A stretch of 64,000 nucleotides of DNA from Hyphomicrobium_A sp963726795 (GCA_963726795.1 CAVSDD010000003.1:372001-436000), one strand, 5' to 3'; counted from the stretch's first letter, positions 7,533 through 16,528 are shown. The notes: generated by a model from the sequence alone, not told the origin. Translations and numbers: made by a program.

Positions 7533-10261
7533 ACTTTTCGATCAACGGCAAGCAAGTTGCGGCCGAGCCGGGCCCGGGCCAATGCCTGCGCACGTTCCTG
7601 CGCGAGCAGGGCTGTTTCGGCGTCAAGAAGGGTTGCGACTCGGGCGACTGCGGCGCGTGCACGGTCTGGCTCGACGGATCGCCGTTCCATAGCTGCCTGA
7701 TGCCGGCGTTCCGCGCGGCCGGGCGCGAGATCACGACCATCGAAGGCCTCGCAAAAGACGGCGAGTTGCACCCGATGCAACAGGCCTTCCTCGACGCGCA
7801 AGCGTTCCAGTGCGGCTTCTGCACGGCCGGCATGATCATGACGGCGGCAACGTTCGACGAAACGGCGCACGACAACCTGGCGCGCATGCTCAAGGGCAAC
7901 CTGTGCCGCTGCACGGGCTATCAAAGCATCGATGAAGCCCTGATCGGGCACAAATCCGTCGAAGAAGACATCGCAGGGCAGGTGTGCGGCGCGAGCCTCA
8001 AGAGCCCGTTTGCCGAAGCGATTGTAACGGGGCGCGCGCGCTATACGCTGGATGTGCCTCCGATGGACGGCATGCTGCATTTGAAGGTGCTGCGCTCGCC
8101 GCATCCCCATGCGCGCATCAAATCGATCAAGCGCGAGGCGGCCGCTGCGCTGGCCGGCGTCGTCGCGATCTACACCTGGGAAGATGTTCCGCGCCGGCTC
8201 TACAGCACCGCAACGCACGAGGATCATCTCGTCGATCCCGACGACACCTACATGCTGGACAATGTCTTGCGCTTCGTGGGGCAGCGGGTAGCCGCCGTCG
8301 TCGCTGAGACCGAGGCCATAGCGGAAGCGGCATGCCGGCTGCTCGATGTCGATTACGAGGTGCTGCCTGCGGTGTTCGATGCGGAAGCGGCGATGGCGCC
8401 GGGAGCGCCGGTCCTGCATGCGAGAAGCGTCGCGTTCCACGACAACATCTATGTCGACATCCACGGCGAGCTCGGCAGCGTCGAAGAGGGCTTCGAGCAG
8501 GCCGACGTCATCCACGAGCGGACTTTTTCAACGTCCCGCGTGCAGCACGTGCACCTCGAAACGCACGGCTGCATTGCCTGGCGCGGAGAAGATCGGCGGC
8601 TGCACGTGCGCACAAGCTCGCAGGCGCCGTTCATCGCCAAGCAGAAGCTTTGCTATCTGCTGGGTCTGTTCGACCGCGACGTGCACGTTTTTACGGAGCG
8701 CATCGGAGGCGGCTTTGGCGGCAAGCAGGAGATGATCTGCGAGGACCTGTGCGCGCTCGCAACTCTGAAGACCGGCCGCCCGGTCATGTGGGAGTTCACG
8801 CGCGAGGAGCAGTTCATCGGCGCGACGACACGCCATCCCATGACCACGCGGGTGAAGCTCGGCGCCAAGCGCGACGGCACGCTGACGGCCATTCAGGTGC
8901 ATGTCGTCTCCAATACCGGCGCTTACGGCGGCCACGGCGGCGAGACGCTTGCGGCGGCACTCGGCAGCCCGATCGCCGCCTATCGCTGCCTCAACAAGAA
9001 GGCCGACGGCTACGCCGTCTATACCAACATGGTCCCGGCCGGGGGATTTCGCGGCTACGGCGCCTCGCAGACGACCTTCGCCATCGAATGCGCCATGGAC
9101 GACCTGGCGCGGGTGCTCGGCGTCGACCCCTTCGAGATCCGGCGCAAGAACATGATCCGCGAGACGGACCGGATCGAGTCCATCTGGAAAGACCCGTCCG
9201 ACGTGATGTTCGGCAGCTACGGGCTCAATCAATGTCTCGATCTGGTGGAAAACGCGCTCGCGAGCGGGCGCGGCTTGCGCAAGCCGGCAGGTGACGATTG
9301 GGTCGAGGGAACCGGCGTCGCGCTTTCGATGCTTGAGTCCGGCCCGCCGACCGAGCACCGCTCCGGCGCCGAGTTAAGCTTGCTGGCGGACGGCAGCTAT
9401 CACCTCGCGGTGGGCTCCACCGAGATGGGCAACGGCTCGACCACGTCCCACACTCAGCTCGCCGCCGCCGTGCTCGCCACGCGCGCCAGCCGGATTGCCA
9501 TCGTCAATGGCGATACCGACCGCACGCCCTATGACACGGGCACCTTTGCCAGCACCGGCACTGTCGTCGCCGGGCAGGCCGTCGAGAAGACCGCGGCGGC
9601 GCTGCGCGATGTGCTCATCGATTTCGCCAGCCGCGAGTACGGCTGCGAGCCGGGCGACTGCCGCCTGGAGGACGAGGCGATCATCTGCGCCAACCGGAAA
9701 ATCTCGCTCGCGGAGCTGCATGCGGCCGGCGCCAAGGTCGGCGACCGTTTCGTCGTGCGGCGCAAGGCCTATCTCTCGCCCCGCTCGGTCGGGTTCAACG
9801 TCCAGGGCATGCGCGTTGCGGTTCATCGCGTCACCGGCGAGGTCGCGACCTTGCAAAGCGTGCACGCCGCCGACATCGGCAAGCTGATCAATCCCATGCA
9901 GTGCCGCGGCCAGATCGACGGCGCGATCGCCATGGGTCTCGGCTGGGCGCTGTATGAGAAGATGGTCTATGACGACAACGGGACGATGAAAAACCCCGCG
10001 CTGCGCGACTACCGCATTCCCGCCTACGCCGATGTCCCGCGCAGCGAGATCTATTTCGCCGACACCTACGACAGCGTCGGTCCGCTGGGCGCCAAGGCGC
10101 AAGGCGAGTGCGCGATCAATGCCGTGGCTCCGGCGATCGCCAATGCCGTCACCGACGCGACCGGCGTGCGCTTCACCGAGCTTCCGCTTTCGCCCGATCG
10201 CATTTTCGAGCGGCTCGGCCGGCGGCACGACCGCGCCAAAAAGCCAAGCGGCAAGGAATAG
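7529..10261 (+). CDS. Fused [2Fe-2S]-molybdopterin subunit of a xanthine dehydrogenase-family enzyme
   Basis: 910 aa. Residues 1-145 are a two-cluster ferredoxin domain with all eight cysteines: C36, C41, C44, C56 (plant type) and C95, C98, C126, C128 (helical type). From about residue 155 to the end is the molybdenum-cofactor domain, with GGGFGGKQE near 393, GGFRGYGASQ near 507 and GAKAQGE near 855, where the Glu fits the catalytic base. It hydroxylates an unknown, probably aromatic or heterocyclic, substrate or oxidises an aldehyde. The FAD domain that lies between these parts in XDH is missing here and is supplied by the gene just upstream. The CO-dehydrogenase active-site loop AYRCSFR is absent, so it is not form I CoxL. 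No signal peptide; cytoplasmic. No XdhC-type maturation gene is in the window. Confidence 0.88.
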   Translation: MNFSINGKQVAAEPGPGQCLRTFLREQGCFGVKKGCDSGDCGACTVWLDGSPFHSCLMPAFRAAGREITTIEGLAKDGELHPMQQAFLDAQAFQCGFCTAGMIMTAATFDETAHDNLARMLKGNLCRCTGYQSIDEALIGHKSVEEDIAGQVCGASLKSPFAEAIVTGRARYTLDVPPMDGMLHLKVLRSPHPHARIKSIKREAAAALAGVVAIYTWEDVPRRLYSTATHEDHLVDPDDTYMLDNVLRFVGQRVAAVVAETEAIAEAACRLLDVDYEVLPAVFDAEAAMAPGAPVLHARSVAFHDNIYVDIHGELGSVEEGFEQADVIHERTFSTSRVQHVHLETHGCIAWRGEDRRLHVRTSSQAPFIAKQKLCYLLGLFDRDVHVFTERIGGGFGGKQEMICEDLCALATLKTGRPVMWEFTREEQFIGATTRHPMTTRVKLGAKRDGTLTAIQVHVVSNTGAYGGHGGETLAAALGSPIAAYRCLNKKADGYAVYTNMVPAGGFRGYGASQTTFAIECAMDDLARVLGVDPFEIRRKNMIRETDRIESIWKDPSDVMFGSYGLNQCLDLVENALASGRGLRKPAGDDWVEGTGVALSMLESGPPTEHRSGAELSLLADGSYHLAVGSTEMGNGSTTSHTQLAAAVLATRASRIAIVNGDTDRTPYDTGTFASTGTVVAGQAVEKTAAALRDVLIDFASREYGCEPGDCRLEDEAIICANRKISLAELHAAGAKVGDRFVVRRKAYLSPRSVGFNVQGMRVAVHRVTGEVATLQSVHAADIGKLINPMQCRGQIDGAIAMGLGWALYEKMVYDDNGTMKNPALRDYRIPAYADVPRSEIYFADTYDSVGPLGAKAQGECAINAVAPAIANAVTDATGVRFTELPLSPDRIFERLGRRHDRAKKPSGKE

Positions 10262-10264
10262 CCC

Positions 10265-11236
10265 ATGACTTTGCCTTCACGTTCAGCGCAGCCCGGCAAA
10301 GCGGGCGTGACCATCGTCACCCAGACGCGCGTTGTCGCCGGCATGGCCGACGCGTTCGTCGCCTGGCAGCGCGAGGTGAGCGAGACCGTTGCCGCGCAGC
10401 CGGGTTTCATCGAGCAGTCGCTGCTGCCGCCGAACCCTCCGGGCCAGCTCGACTGGGTGGTCCAGCAGCGGTTTGCGAGCAACGCGACTGCGGTAGCCTG
10501 GCTGCGCTCGGAGAAGCGCACGCGGCTTGTCGCGCAGGCGCAGCCCCTGCTGGTCGGGCGCGATGACGTGCACCTGCTCACTGATCGGGAGAACGGCGTC
10601 CTGCCGGCTCCCGCCGCCGTCGTCATCTCGACCCGCATCAAGCCCGGGCAGGAGAGCGCCTACCGCGAATGGGAGCGCCGCATCGCCATTGCCCAGGCGC
10701 GCGCACCCGGATTTCAGGGATACAGGTTCGAGCCGCCGGTTCCCGGCGTTCAGGAGGATTGGCTCGCGATCCTGCGCTTTGATTCAGAGCTAAACCTGCA
10801 GGCCTGGCTCGCCTCGGCGGAGCGCAAGAAGTTGCTCGAGGAAGCGAGCGCCTTCACGGCCGAATATCACGCGCGCATCGTTCGCACGGGCTTTGACCAG
10901 TGGTTCGAGGAGGGCGACCCCGCCGCATCGGCGCCGCCGGTCTGGAAGCAGAACATGGTCGTGTTGATGCTGCTTTTCCCGGTCGTCGTCATTTTCAACG
11001 TGCTGGTGCAGACGCCGCTGTTTGTCGAGCGGTGGGGCTTTCCGCCGCTGCTGGCGCTGTTCATCGGCAACGCCGTGAGTGTGACCGTGTTGAGTTTGAC
11101 GGTGCCGGGGGTCAGCCGCCGCTTGGGTTGGTGGCTCAACGCACGGGGCAGCGATTTAAAGATCGAGCTCGGCGGAGCCGCGATCGTCGTCGCCATCTAC
11201 GCGCTTTGCCTTCTCGTGTTCATGCAGACCGCGTGA
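10265..11236 (+). CDS. Double ABM-domain protein with C-terminal membrane anchor
   Basis: 323 aa. Residues 14-100 and 117-205 each resemble the antibiotic biosynthesis monooxygenase (ABM) dimeric alpha-beta-barrel fold: both open with a V-x-x-T-R-V/I strand, then an AW/EWER helix and a PGF-Q segment. The C-terminal third holds three strongly hydrophobic segments (about 230-250, 258-280, 300-320), so the ABM pair is tethered to the inner membrane facing the cytoplasm. It starts three bases after the Mo-subunit stop and so is very probably cotranscribed with it. ABM domains bind aromatic or quinone compounds, or act in cofactor-free oxygenation; a role linked to the product or electron acceptor of the Mo enzyme is inference. 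Confidence 0.78.
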   Translation: MTLPSRSAQPGKAGVTIVTQTRVVAGMADAFVAWQREVSETVAAQPGFIEQSLLPPNPPGQLDWVVQQRFASNATAVAWLRSEKRTRLVAQAQPLLVGRDDVHLLTDRENGVLPAPAAVVISTRIKPGQESAYREWERRIAIAQARAPGFQGYRFEPPVPGVQEDWLAILRFDSELNLQAWLASAERKKLLEEASAFTAEYHARIVRTGFDQWFEEGDPAASAPPVWKQNMVVLMLLFPVVVIFNVLVQTPLFVERWGFPPLLALFIGNAVSVTVLSLTVPGVSRRLGWWLNARGSDLKIELGGAAIVVAIYALCLLVFMQTA

Positions 11237-11366
11237 TTGCACATAAAACGACGCGCCTTGCCCTGCGCGCAACGTCAGTCCGCAAAATAAATCCTTTGTC
11301 GCCGCCAAATCCTCCAGATCGTGCGGGACTCTGATCGCCGGATAAGCAGCGTGCGTAAGAGGCGTC

Positions 11367-12365
11367 ATGCGTTGCGTTGGGAAGCGGCGTTTGCCGGCCA
11401 TCTGGTCGATCGCGTTGCTGATCGGAGCGTGCCTTGGGTCGGCCGACGCAGCGGCGCGTGCCGACGATAGGGAATGCGCACCCGCTCCTCGCTCGAAGTT
11501 CACCCTCAACGTAAAAGCGCACGGCGCTCTAGGTGACGGCACGACCGACGACACGGCCGCCATACAGGCTGTCATCGATCAGGTTGGGGGGACCGGAGGC
11601 ACGGTCCTCGTCCCCGATGGCACATATCTCGTCGACGCGGTCGGACCGCGCCGGCTCAGCCTCAAGAGCGATATGACGCTCAAGCTCGCGCCGGCCGCCG
11701 TCCTGAAGACAATCCCCAACGATGCGATGGGCTATTCCGTTCTCTTGATCGCGGGCGTCTCCGACGTTGCGGTCGTCGGCGGCACGCTGGAAGGGGATCG
11801 CCGCAAGCACAAAGGCGAGACCGGCGAATGGGGCATGGGCATTCGCATCGAGGGTGGCGCCAGGAACGTCACCATCAGCGGAGTGACGTCACGCGAGATG
11901 TGGGGCGACGGCTTCTACGTCGAAGGCGCGCAGCGCGTGGTGCTCTGCTCCGTGACGGCCGATCACAACCGCCGGCAGGGGCTGTCGATCGTCGCGGTCG
12001 ACGGGCTTATCGTGACGGACTCCATATTCAAGAATACATGGGGGACGCGGCCAAGCAGCGGCATCGACCTCGAGCCCGATCGGCCGGCGCAAGCCATCAC
12101 CAACGTCCGCATCGAGGACTCGCAGTTTCTCGACAATGACGGCGCCGGCCTGCTGGTCGACGCGGGCAAAGGCCCGATTTCGAAGGTCGCGTTCTTGCGC
12201 AATGTGTTCGCGGGCAATCCGCGCGCGATCAAGCTCAAGCACGTGCCCGTCGTCGCGACGAACTGCGGCAACCAGCTCGACAACGACTCCTACCCCTGGA
12301 ACGATTTCTCCGCCTTCGTGGAGAGCGTCAAATTCATGGTTGCGCCAAGCGACTGCGCACGCTGA
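11367..12365 (+). CDS. Secreted right-handed beta-helix (pectate-lyase-3-like) protein
   Basis: 332 aa with a signal peptide (residues 1-33) preceded by an AGAGG ribosome site. The mature part opens with the KAHGALGDGTTDDTAAIQ segment typical of polysaccharide lyases and glycosidases of the Pectate_lyase_3 group, followed by parallel-beta-helix repeats (runs such as NVTISGVTSREMWGDGFYVE and LIVTDSIFKN). Members cut or bind uronic-acid-rich polysaccharides; phage tailspikes share the fold. No catalytic Asp pair of GH28 can be assigned with confidence. The final 40 residues hold a Cys pair that could form a disulfide. It is monocistronic, 130 bases after the ABM gene. Confidence 0.75.
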   Translation: MRCVGKRRLPAIWSIALLIGACLGSADAAARADDRECAPAPRSKFTLNVKAHGALGDGTTDDTAAIQAVIDQVGGTGGTVLVPDGTYLVDAVGPRRLSLKSDMTLKLAPAAVLKTIPNDAMGYSVLLIAGVSDVAVVGGTLEGDRRKHKGETGEWGMGIRIEGGARNVTISGVTSREMWGDGFYVEGAQRVVLCSVTADHNRRQGLSIVAVDGLIVTDSIFKNTWGTRPSSGIDLEPDRPAQAITNVRIEDSQFLDNDGAGLLVDAGKGPISKVAFLRNVFAGNPRAIKLKHVPVVATNCGNQLDNDSYPWNDFSAFVESVKFMVAPSDCAR

Positions 12366-12664
12366 AGGCTGAGGGCGTAGGCCCCGGCAGAGATTGCTCG
12401 CAGGCTGAAATGCGGCCGCGCGAGGTGGCCTGAACTTTCCCGCCTCGTCGGCGCATTTCGACGACCAGTTTGATGTCGTAAGGGGAAAAGTGAACTATCG
12501 GTTCTGATAACGGCGCGCCCCGCAGCCTTCCCAAGATCAGCGCCGAGCTCGCCGCGGTGGTGGGCTACGGCAATGAACTTATGTGGCTAAGCGTGCCGAG
12601 GTCCGCAGACGTTCCGCGTGGATAATTTTGCGGACGCAGCTATCGGCGATCTCGTTGAAATAAG
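12366..12664. other. Intergenic region with no gene seen
   Basis: About 300 bases between the beta-helix gene and the tRNA-Arg gene. Short frames here have neither Shine-Dalgarno sequences nor recognisable products. It must include the 3' trailer of the tRNA (minus strand), but I do not see a convincing stem-plus-T-run terminator. I see no attachment-site duplicate of the tRNA 3' end in this stretch. Confidence 0.5.
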
Positions 12665-12741
12665 TGGCGCGCCCGGAACGATTCGAACGTCCGACCCTCA
12701 AATTCGTAGTCTGATGCTCTATCCAGCTGAGCTACGGGCGC
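12665..12741 (-). tRNA. tRNA-Arg (anticodon ACG)
   Basis: On the minus strand the sequence folds as a complete cloverleaf: acceptor GCGCCCG (12735-12741) with CGGGCGC (12669-12675), discriminator G and a genome-encoded CCA at 12665-12667. The D-loop has AGCTGGATAG and the T-loop GTTCGAATC. The anticodon stem TCAGA/TTTGA has one G-T pair around the loop CTACGAA, giving anticodon ACG, which is read as ICG after A34 deamination. It decodes CGU/CGC/CGA arginine codons, the main Arg family in this GC-rich genome. Confidence 0.95.
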
Positions 12742-12885
12742 TTGTTTGCGTTTTAAAGCCACGCAAGGGGCCTAGGCATTCGGCAACCTTAAACCTCGCC
12801 GAAGCCCGCAACTACTAATGGCTAAGGTCGGATTGCGCAAGAGCCAGCGCGCGCGCCCTATCCGCGCGCAGAACCGATGCAGGCG

Positions 12886-13266
12886 CTATTTCGACGAGGC
12901 CTTCAGGTCGTCCGATTCCTTGCGGATGGCATTGAGATCCCGCTGGAGGGCTTGGAGCCGCTCGGCCCGGTCCTTCACCACGGCCGGATCGACCGGCCCC
13001 TTGCTGCTCGCGACCTCGGCCTGGAGCGCATTGAGCCGCTTCTCCACCTCGCCTTGCTCGGCGCTGATGTGCGCATACTGGGCGGCCCTCGCATCTTGGT
13101 GCATGTGCTGGCGTATCGCCGCGACCGAGGTGGCGAGTAGAACCAGAGACAATCCGAGGATCACGAAACGCCACGCCGGATTGGGCCGGTAGTAGTTCGT
13201 GAGCGCCACGATGATCATGCCCAATCCGCAAACGATCGCCACCAAGTTGATCCAATAAGCGCCCAT
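12886..13266 (-). CDS. Small membrane protein with coiled coil
   Basis: 126 aa from the ATG at 13266, which has GGGAG in front. Two hydrophobic helices (residues about 5-22 and 32-50) are followed by a long charged helix (60-126) with heptad-like E/K/L spacing (VEKRLNALQAEV, ERLQALQRDLNAI). The topology implies a short hairpin in the inner membrane with a cytoplasmic or periplasmic coiled coil. I do not recognise a named family. It lies 123 bases downstream of the histidine kinase gene on the same strand and could share its transcript, but there is no other sign of a shared function. Confidence 0.65.
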   Translation of the reverse strand: MGAYWINLVAIVCGLGMIIVALTNYYRPNPAWRFVILGLSLVLLATSVAAIRQHMHQDARAAQYAHISAEQGEVEKRLNALQAEVASSKGPVDPAVVKDRAERLQALQRDLNAIRKESDDLKASSK

Positions 13267-13389
13267 AGGCTGCTCCCGTCCCTGACACGTTCTCTCGACG
13301 TGCTTTGTGCTGTGCTGGTGGCGAGCACTATATATCGGCGCGCGCCGCACCCCGTATGCATCGAAGCCGCAGGGGTTTTTGCAGCGCAC

Positions 13390-14994
13390 TCAGCCGTGCG
13401 CCGCGATCTCCGCCTCGTGCGTCCCGCGGTCGGGGATCTCGAACCTGAAAGCTGCTCCGCGCGGGGTATCAAGAAGTTGCAGGTGGCCGCCGTGCACGGC
13501 GACGATCTCGGCCGCGATCGCCAATCCGAGCCCGGTGCCGCCTTTGCGTTGCGAGCCGGTGAAGGCCTCAAACAGGTGCTCGCGCGCCTTCTTGGGCACA
13601 CCGGGGCCGTTGTCGCGCACCTCGACGTACACCCGGCGACCGTCGCGCCAGCCCTTGACCACGATTTCCCCGCCGGCTGCGCCCGCGCGCTGGCCCTCGA
13701 CCGCCTCGATCGCGTTGCGCGCGAGGTTGCTCACGATGCGAAACAGATGCTCGCGATCGGCGTCGATACGCAGCGTGTCGTCGATCTCCAGCGCCCAATC
13801 GATCGATCCCTCGCGCGGCAGGCCCAGCGCATCACCCACCTCCTCGACCAGCGGCTTCAACAGCAGCAGCTCGCGCCGCGGTGCGGCTTCCTCGGCACGG
13901 CCGAAGCGGAGGGTGTCGTTGCAGAAGTTGATCGCGCGGTCGAGCGAGGCGATGAGCTTGGGCGCAAATCGCTGCACCGTCGGGTCGGCGACGGCGGTCA
14001 GGCGGTCCGACAGAAGTTGCGCGTTGGCCAGCATTCCGCGCAGGTCATGGTTGATCTTGCTCACCGCGAGACCGAGCTGCGCCAATCGTGTCTTCTGCAA
14101 AAGAACTCCGGAGAGCTGACGTTGCATCTCCGAGAGCTCATGCTCGGCCGTGCCGATCTCGTCGCGGCGGCCGGAGGGAACAATGATGCGCGAGGTGTCT
14201 TCGGGATCCTGGCGGAAGTTCACCATGTTGCTGGTGATGCGCATCATCGGCCGCACCAGCAAGCGGCTCAGCGCAAAGTAGACGAGCGCCGCCGTCACGC
14301 CGGCGATGAGGATCGAGATCCATAGAATATTGAGCGCGTAAGTCGTCATCGCCGCTTTGAGCGGCGCCTCGGGCATGACGATCTCGACGAGGTCGTCGGG
14401 ATCATCGCCGATCGAGCCCAGCACGCGGATGGTGCGATTGTCGGGTGCGAAGAACACCGCGATCGCGTCGCCGATCTGCTCAAGGCGCAGCGCGATTGAG
14501 CCGCCGAGGCCTTCGGGCTTCTGGCGCAAATCGTAATGCGCATCGATCGTCATTTGCGAATCGACCGGCAGCACAAGGCGGCGAACGTTCAGCCGGCGCG
14601 AGGCGATCGCCTTCACTTGCGCGGTACGCAGCATCTCCGTGCGCAAACCCGATGGAACATCGCCGCCGGGAAAACCTTCGGCCGCAAGTGTTGCGAGCTG
14701 TGCACCGGTCAGGCGCTCGTCGAGCCAGCTCAAGCGATAGCTCGAGATCGCGGGCAGGAAGATCAAAATCTCGGCCAGCGACACGAAGGCGAGCGTCAGC
14801 AGCAGCAGCTTGGCAGGAAGGCCAAGATCACCCCAGCCCCGCCGCGGCGGCCTTGGCTCGTCCGGCGCAGGCCGCTTTGCAACGCTTGCTTTTGCCCGCG
14901 CGGAAATCGCGTCGGCCCACTCGGGAAGGCGCAAGCGCGAGGCGAGCCGTTCCGTGTAGGTATGCCGCGTTTCGGTCTTGTTCTCGCGGAGCAC
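13390..14994 (-). CDS. HAMP-domain sensor histidine kinase
   Basis: 534 aa from a GTG at 14994 with GGAAGGA in front. Order: cytoplasmic lead (1-60), first TM helix (about 63-85, LLLLTLAFVSLAEILIFLPA), periplasmic sensor region (85-225), second TM (about 225-250), HAMP (250-305), HisKA with phospho-acceptor in SKINHDLRGML, and HATPase_c with N-box FRIVSNLARNAIEA, G1 DNGPGVP and G2 GGTGLGLAIA. All catalytic motifs are intact. No response regulator is next to it, so its partner is encoded elsewhere. It starts 61 bases after the stop of the cysteine-less flavoprotein gene on the same strand, so the two probably form one transcript. The signal is unknown. Confidence 0.85.
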   Translation of the reverse strand: MLRENKTETRHTYTERLASRLRLPEWADAISARAKASVAKRPAPDEPRPPRRGWGDLGLPAKLLLLTLAFVSLAEILIFLPAISSYRLSWLDERLTGAQLATLAAEGFPGGDVPSGLRTEMLRTAQVKAIASRRLNVRRLVLPVDSQMTIDAHYDLRQKPEGLGGSIALRLEQIGDAIAVFFAPDNRTIRVLGSIGDDPDDLVEIVMPEAPLKAAMTTYALNILWISILIAGVTAALVYFALSRLLVRPMMRITSNMVNFRQDPEDTSRIIVPSGRRDEIGTAEHELSEMQRQLSGVLLQKTRLAQLGLAVSKINHDLRGMLANAQLLSDRLTAVADPTVQRFAPKLIASLDRAINFCNDTLRFGRAEEAAPRRELLLLKPLVEEVGDALGLPREGSIDWALEIDDTLRIDADREHLFRIVSNLARNAIEAVEGQRAGAAGGEIVVKGWRDGRRVYVEVRDNGPGVPKKAREHLFEAFTGSQRKGGTGLGLAIAAEIVAVHGGHLQLLDTPRGAAFRFEIPDRGTHEAEIAAHG

Positions 14995-15055
14995 GCGATT
15001 CCTTCCAAATATCCGGCCCAGATACCCAACCGAGTATCGGCCAACGAGCAGCCGC

Positions 15056-16528
15056 CTAGCCGAACTTTGCCAGGAAGCCGATGATCTTGCGCAGGCGCGG
15101 GTTGCTTGGCGCCGTCGCATAATAGCGGGAGGCAGCGCGTTTGTTTATCTCGCCGAGCGTCGGATACGGCGAAATCCAGTCGGTCATGGCCTTAATGGGC
15201 AGCTTTTGCGTGATCGCGAAGGCCCACATCTGAATGAGCTCGCCCGCTTCCGCCCCAACAATGGTGGCGCCCAGTATTCGGCCCTTTTTGCCGACGATCA
15301 CCTTGATCTGGCCGACCGTCCGGCGCTCGGCCTGAGCGCGATCGTTCTCGTGAAATGGCCAGCGCAGCACGTTGATCTGCCCGGATGCCCGCGCCTCGGC
15401 CTCCGCGAGGCCCACGCGCGCGATCTCGGGATCGGTGTAGGTCACGTGGGGAACCAGGCTTGCGTCGACCTTGGTTGAAAGCCGGAACAGAAGCCGGCGC
15501 AGGACAACTGCGGCCTGATGCTCGGCCAGCTGGGTCGATGCGGTTCCGCCAATGACATCGCCGATCGCGAACACGCGCCGGTTCGACGTTTTGAATTTGG
15601 CATTCACCTTGATGCCCGTCTCGTCGCAGCGGACGCCTGCAGCGTCGAGACCCAGATCGGCGATCGTCGGCGTGCGACCGGACGCGAGCAGCAGGTGCGT
15701 GCCGTCGATGAGTTGCGTCTTGTCACCGGCCGAAAAATGCACGCGCACCCGCTCGTAGCCGCCTTCGACGGATTCGATCTTCGCTCCCTCGATGATCTTG
15801 ACCCCCTCGGCCGCGAGCCGATCCAGCAGCACACGTGCCAGCTCCGGGTCGTCGCTGCCCAGCGCCTTCTCCGGCGCAAGCACGCTCACGCGCGAGCCGA
15901 GCCGGCGGTAGGCCTGCGCCAACTCGAGCGCCGCACCGTCGCCGCCAATCACGATCAGGTCTTCCAAATGGTCCTTGTTGTCGAAGATGGTCTCGTTGGT
16001 GAGATAGGAGACGTTGTCGAGACCGGGGACGGGCGGCACGGTTGGATTGGACCCCGTCGCGATGACGAAGCGGCGCGCCTTGACGCGCTGCTCACCGGCG
16101 CGAACCGTGGTCTTGTCGATGAACTTCGCAGCGGCTTGGAGGACGCGTATGCCCAAGCCGGTGTAACGCTCGGCTGAATTGTTGGGGGCGATAGCGGCGA
16201 CGACGCCCTTGATGTGATCGTGAACAGCCCGCTGATTGATCTCGAAATTGGGCATCGTTACGCCGAACGCTGACGCCGTGCGCACCGCTTGCGCGCGATT
16301 TGCGGCGGCGATGAGGGCCTTGGAGGGGACGCCGCCGTAGTTGAGGCGATCCCCGCCCATCTTGTGGCGCTCGATGAGCACGACGCTGCGCCCCAGAGCC
16401 GCGGCTGCCGCAGCGAGGCTCAAGCCGGCCGAGCCGCCGCCGATGACGCAGATATCCGCGGTGATGGCCTCGCTTTCAGCGGCCGGCGTCCCCTCCGGCG
16501 GCGAGGTTTGCGGGGTCTCAGCTTTCAT
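15056..16528 (-). CDS. Lipoamide-dehydrogenase-like flavoprotein lacking the redox-active disulfide
   Basis: 490 aa, class I pyridine-nucleotide-disulfide oxidoreductase fold: FAD motif GGGSAGLSLAAAAAALGRS at 30-48, NAD(P)H-binding DLIVIGGDGAALELAQAY near 190-205, second FAD motif RVFAIGDVIGG near 325 and a C-terminal dimer domain. In family members the first FAD loop carries CxxxxC. Here the stretch is GGDRLNYGGVPSKA, with Arg61 (CGC, 16346-16348) and Gly66 (GGC, 16331-16333) in those positions. The C-terminal His of the His-Glu pair also reads Ser (WISPYPTLGE). Disulfide-dependent dehydrogenase or mercuric reductase chemistry is therefore not expected. It may be a direct NAD(P)H oxidase, quinone reductase or sensor. 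The true LpdA with intact cysteines is at 51.4-52.8 kb. It precedes the histidine kinase gene. Confidence 0.85.
   Translation of the reverse strand: MKAETPQTSPPEGTPAAESEAITADICVIGGGSAGLSLAAAAAALGRSVVLIERHKMGGDRLNYGGVPSKALIAAANRAQAVRTASAFGVTMPNFEINQRAVHDHIKGVVAAIAPNNSAERYTGLGIRVLQAAAKFIDKTTVRAGEQRVKARRFVIATGSNPTVPPVPGLDNVSYLTNETIFDNKDHLEDLIVIGGDGAALELAQAYRRLGSRVSVLAPEKALGSDDPELARVLLDRLAAEGVKIIEGAKIESVEGGYERVRVHFSAGDKTQLIDGTHLLLASGRTPTIADLGLDAAGVRCDETGIKVNAKFKTSNRRVFAIGDVIGGTASTQLAEHQAAVVLRRLLFRLSTKVDASLVPHVTYTDPEIARVGLAEAEARASGQINVLRWPFHENDRAQAERRTVGQIKVIVGKKGRILGATIVGAEAGELIQMWAFAITQKLPIKAMTDWISPYPTLGEINKRAASRYYATAPSNPRLRKIIGFLAKFG

Noticed and set aside
7529..10261. CO dehydrogenase large subunit (CoxL)
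   Set aside because: The AYRCSFR active-site loop is absent (GGFRGYGASQ instead), and Fe-S and Mo parts are fused.
12366..12741. Genomic island attachment at tRNA-Arg
   Set aside because: No integrase nearby and no repeat of the tRNA 3' end noticed in the flanks.
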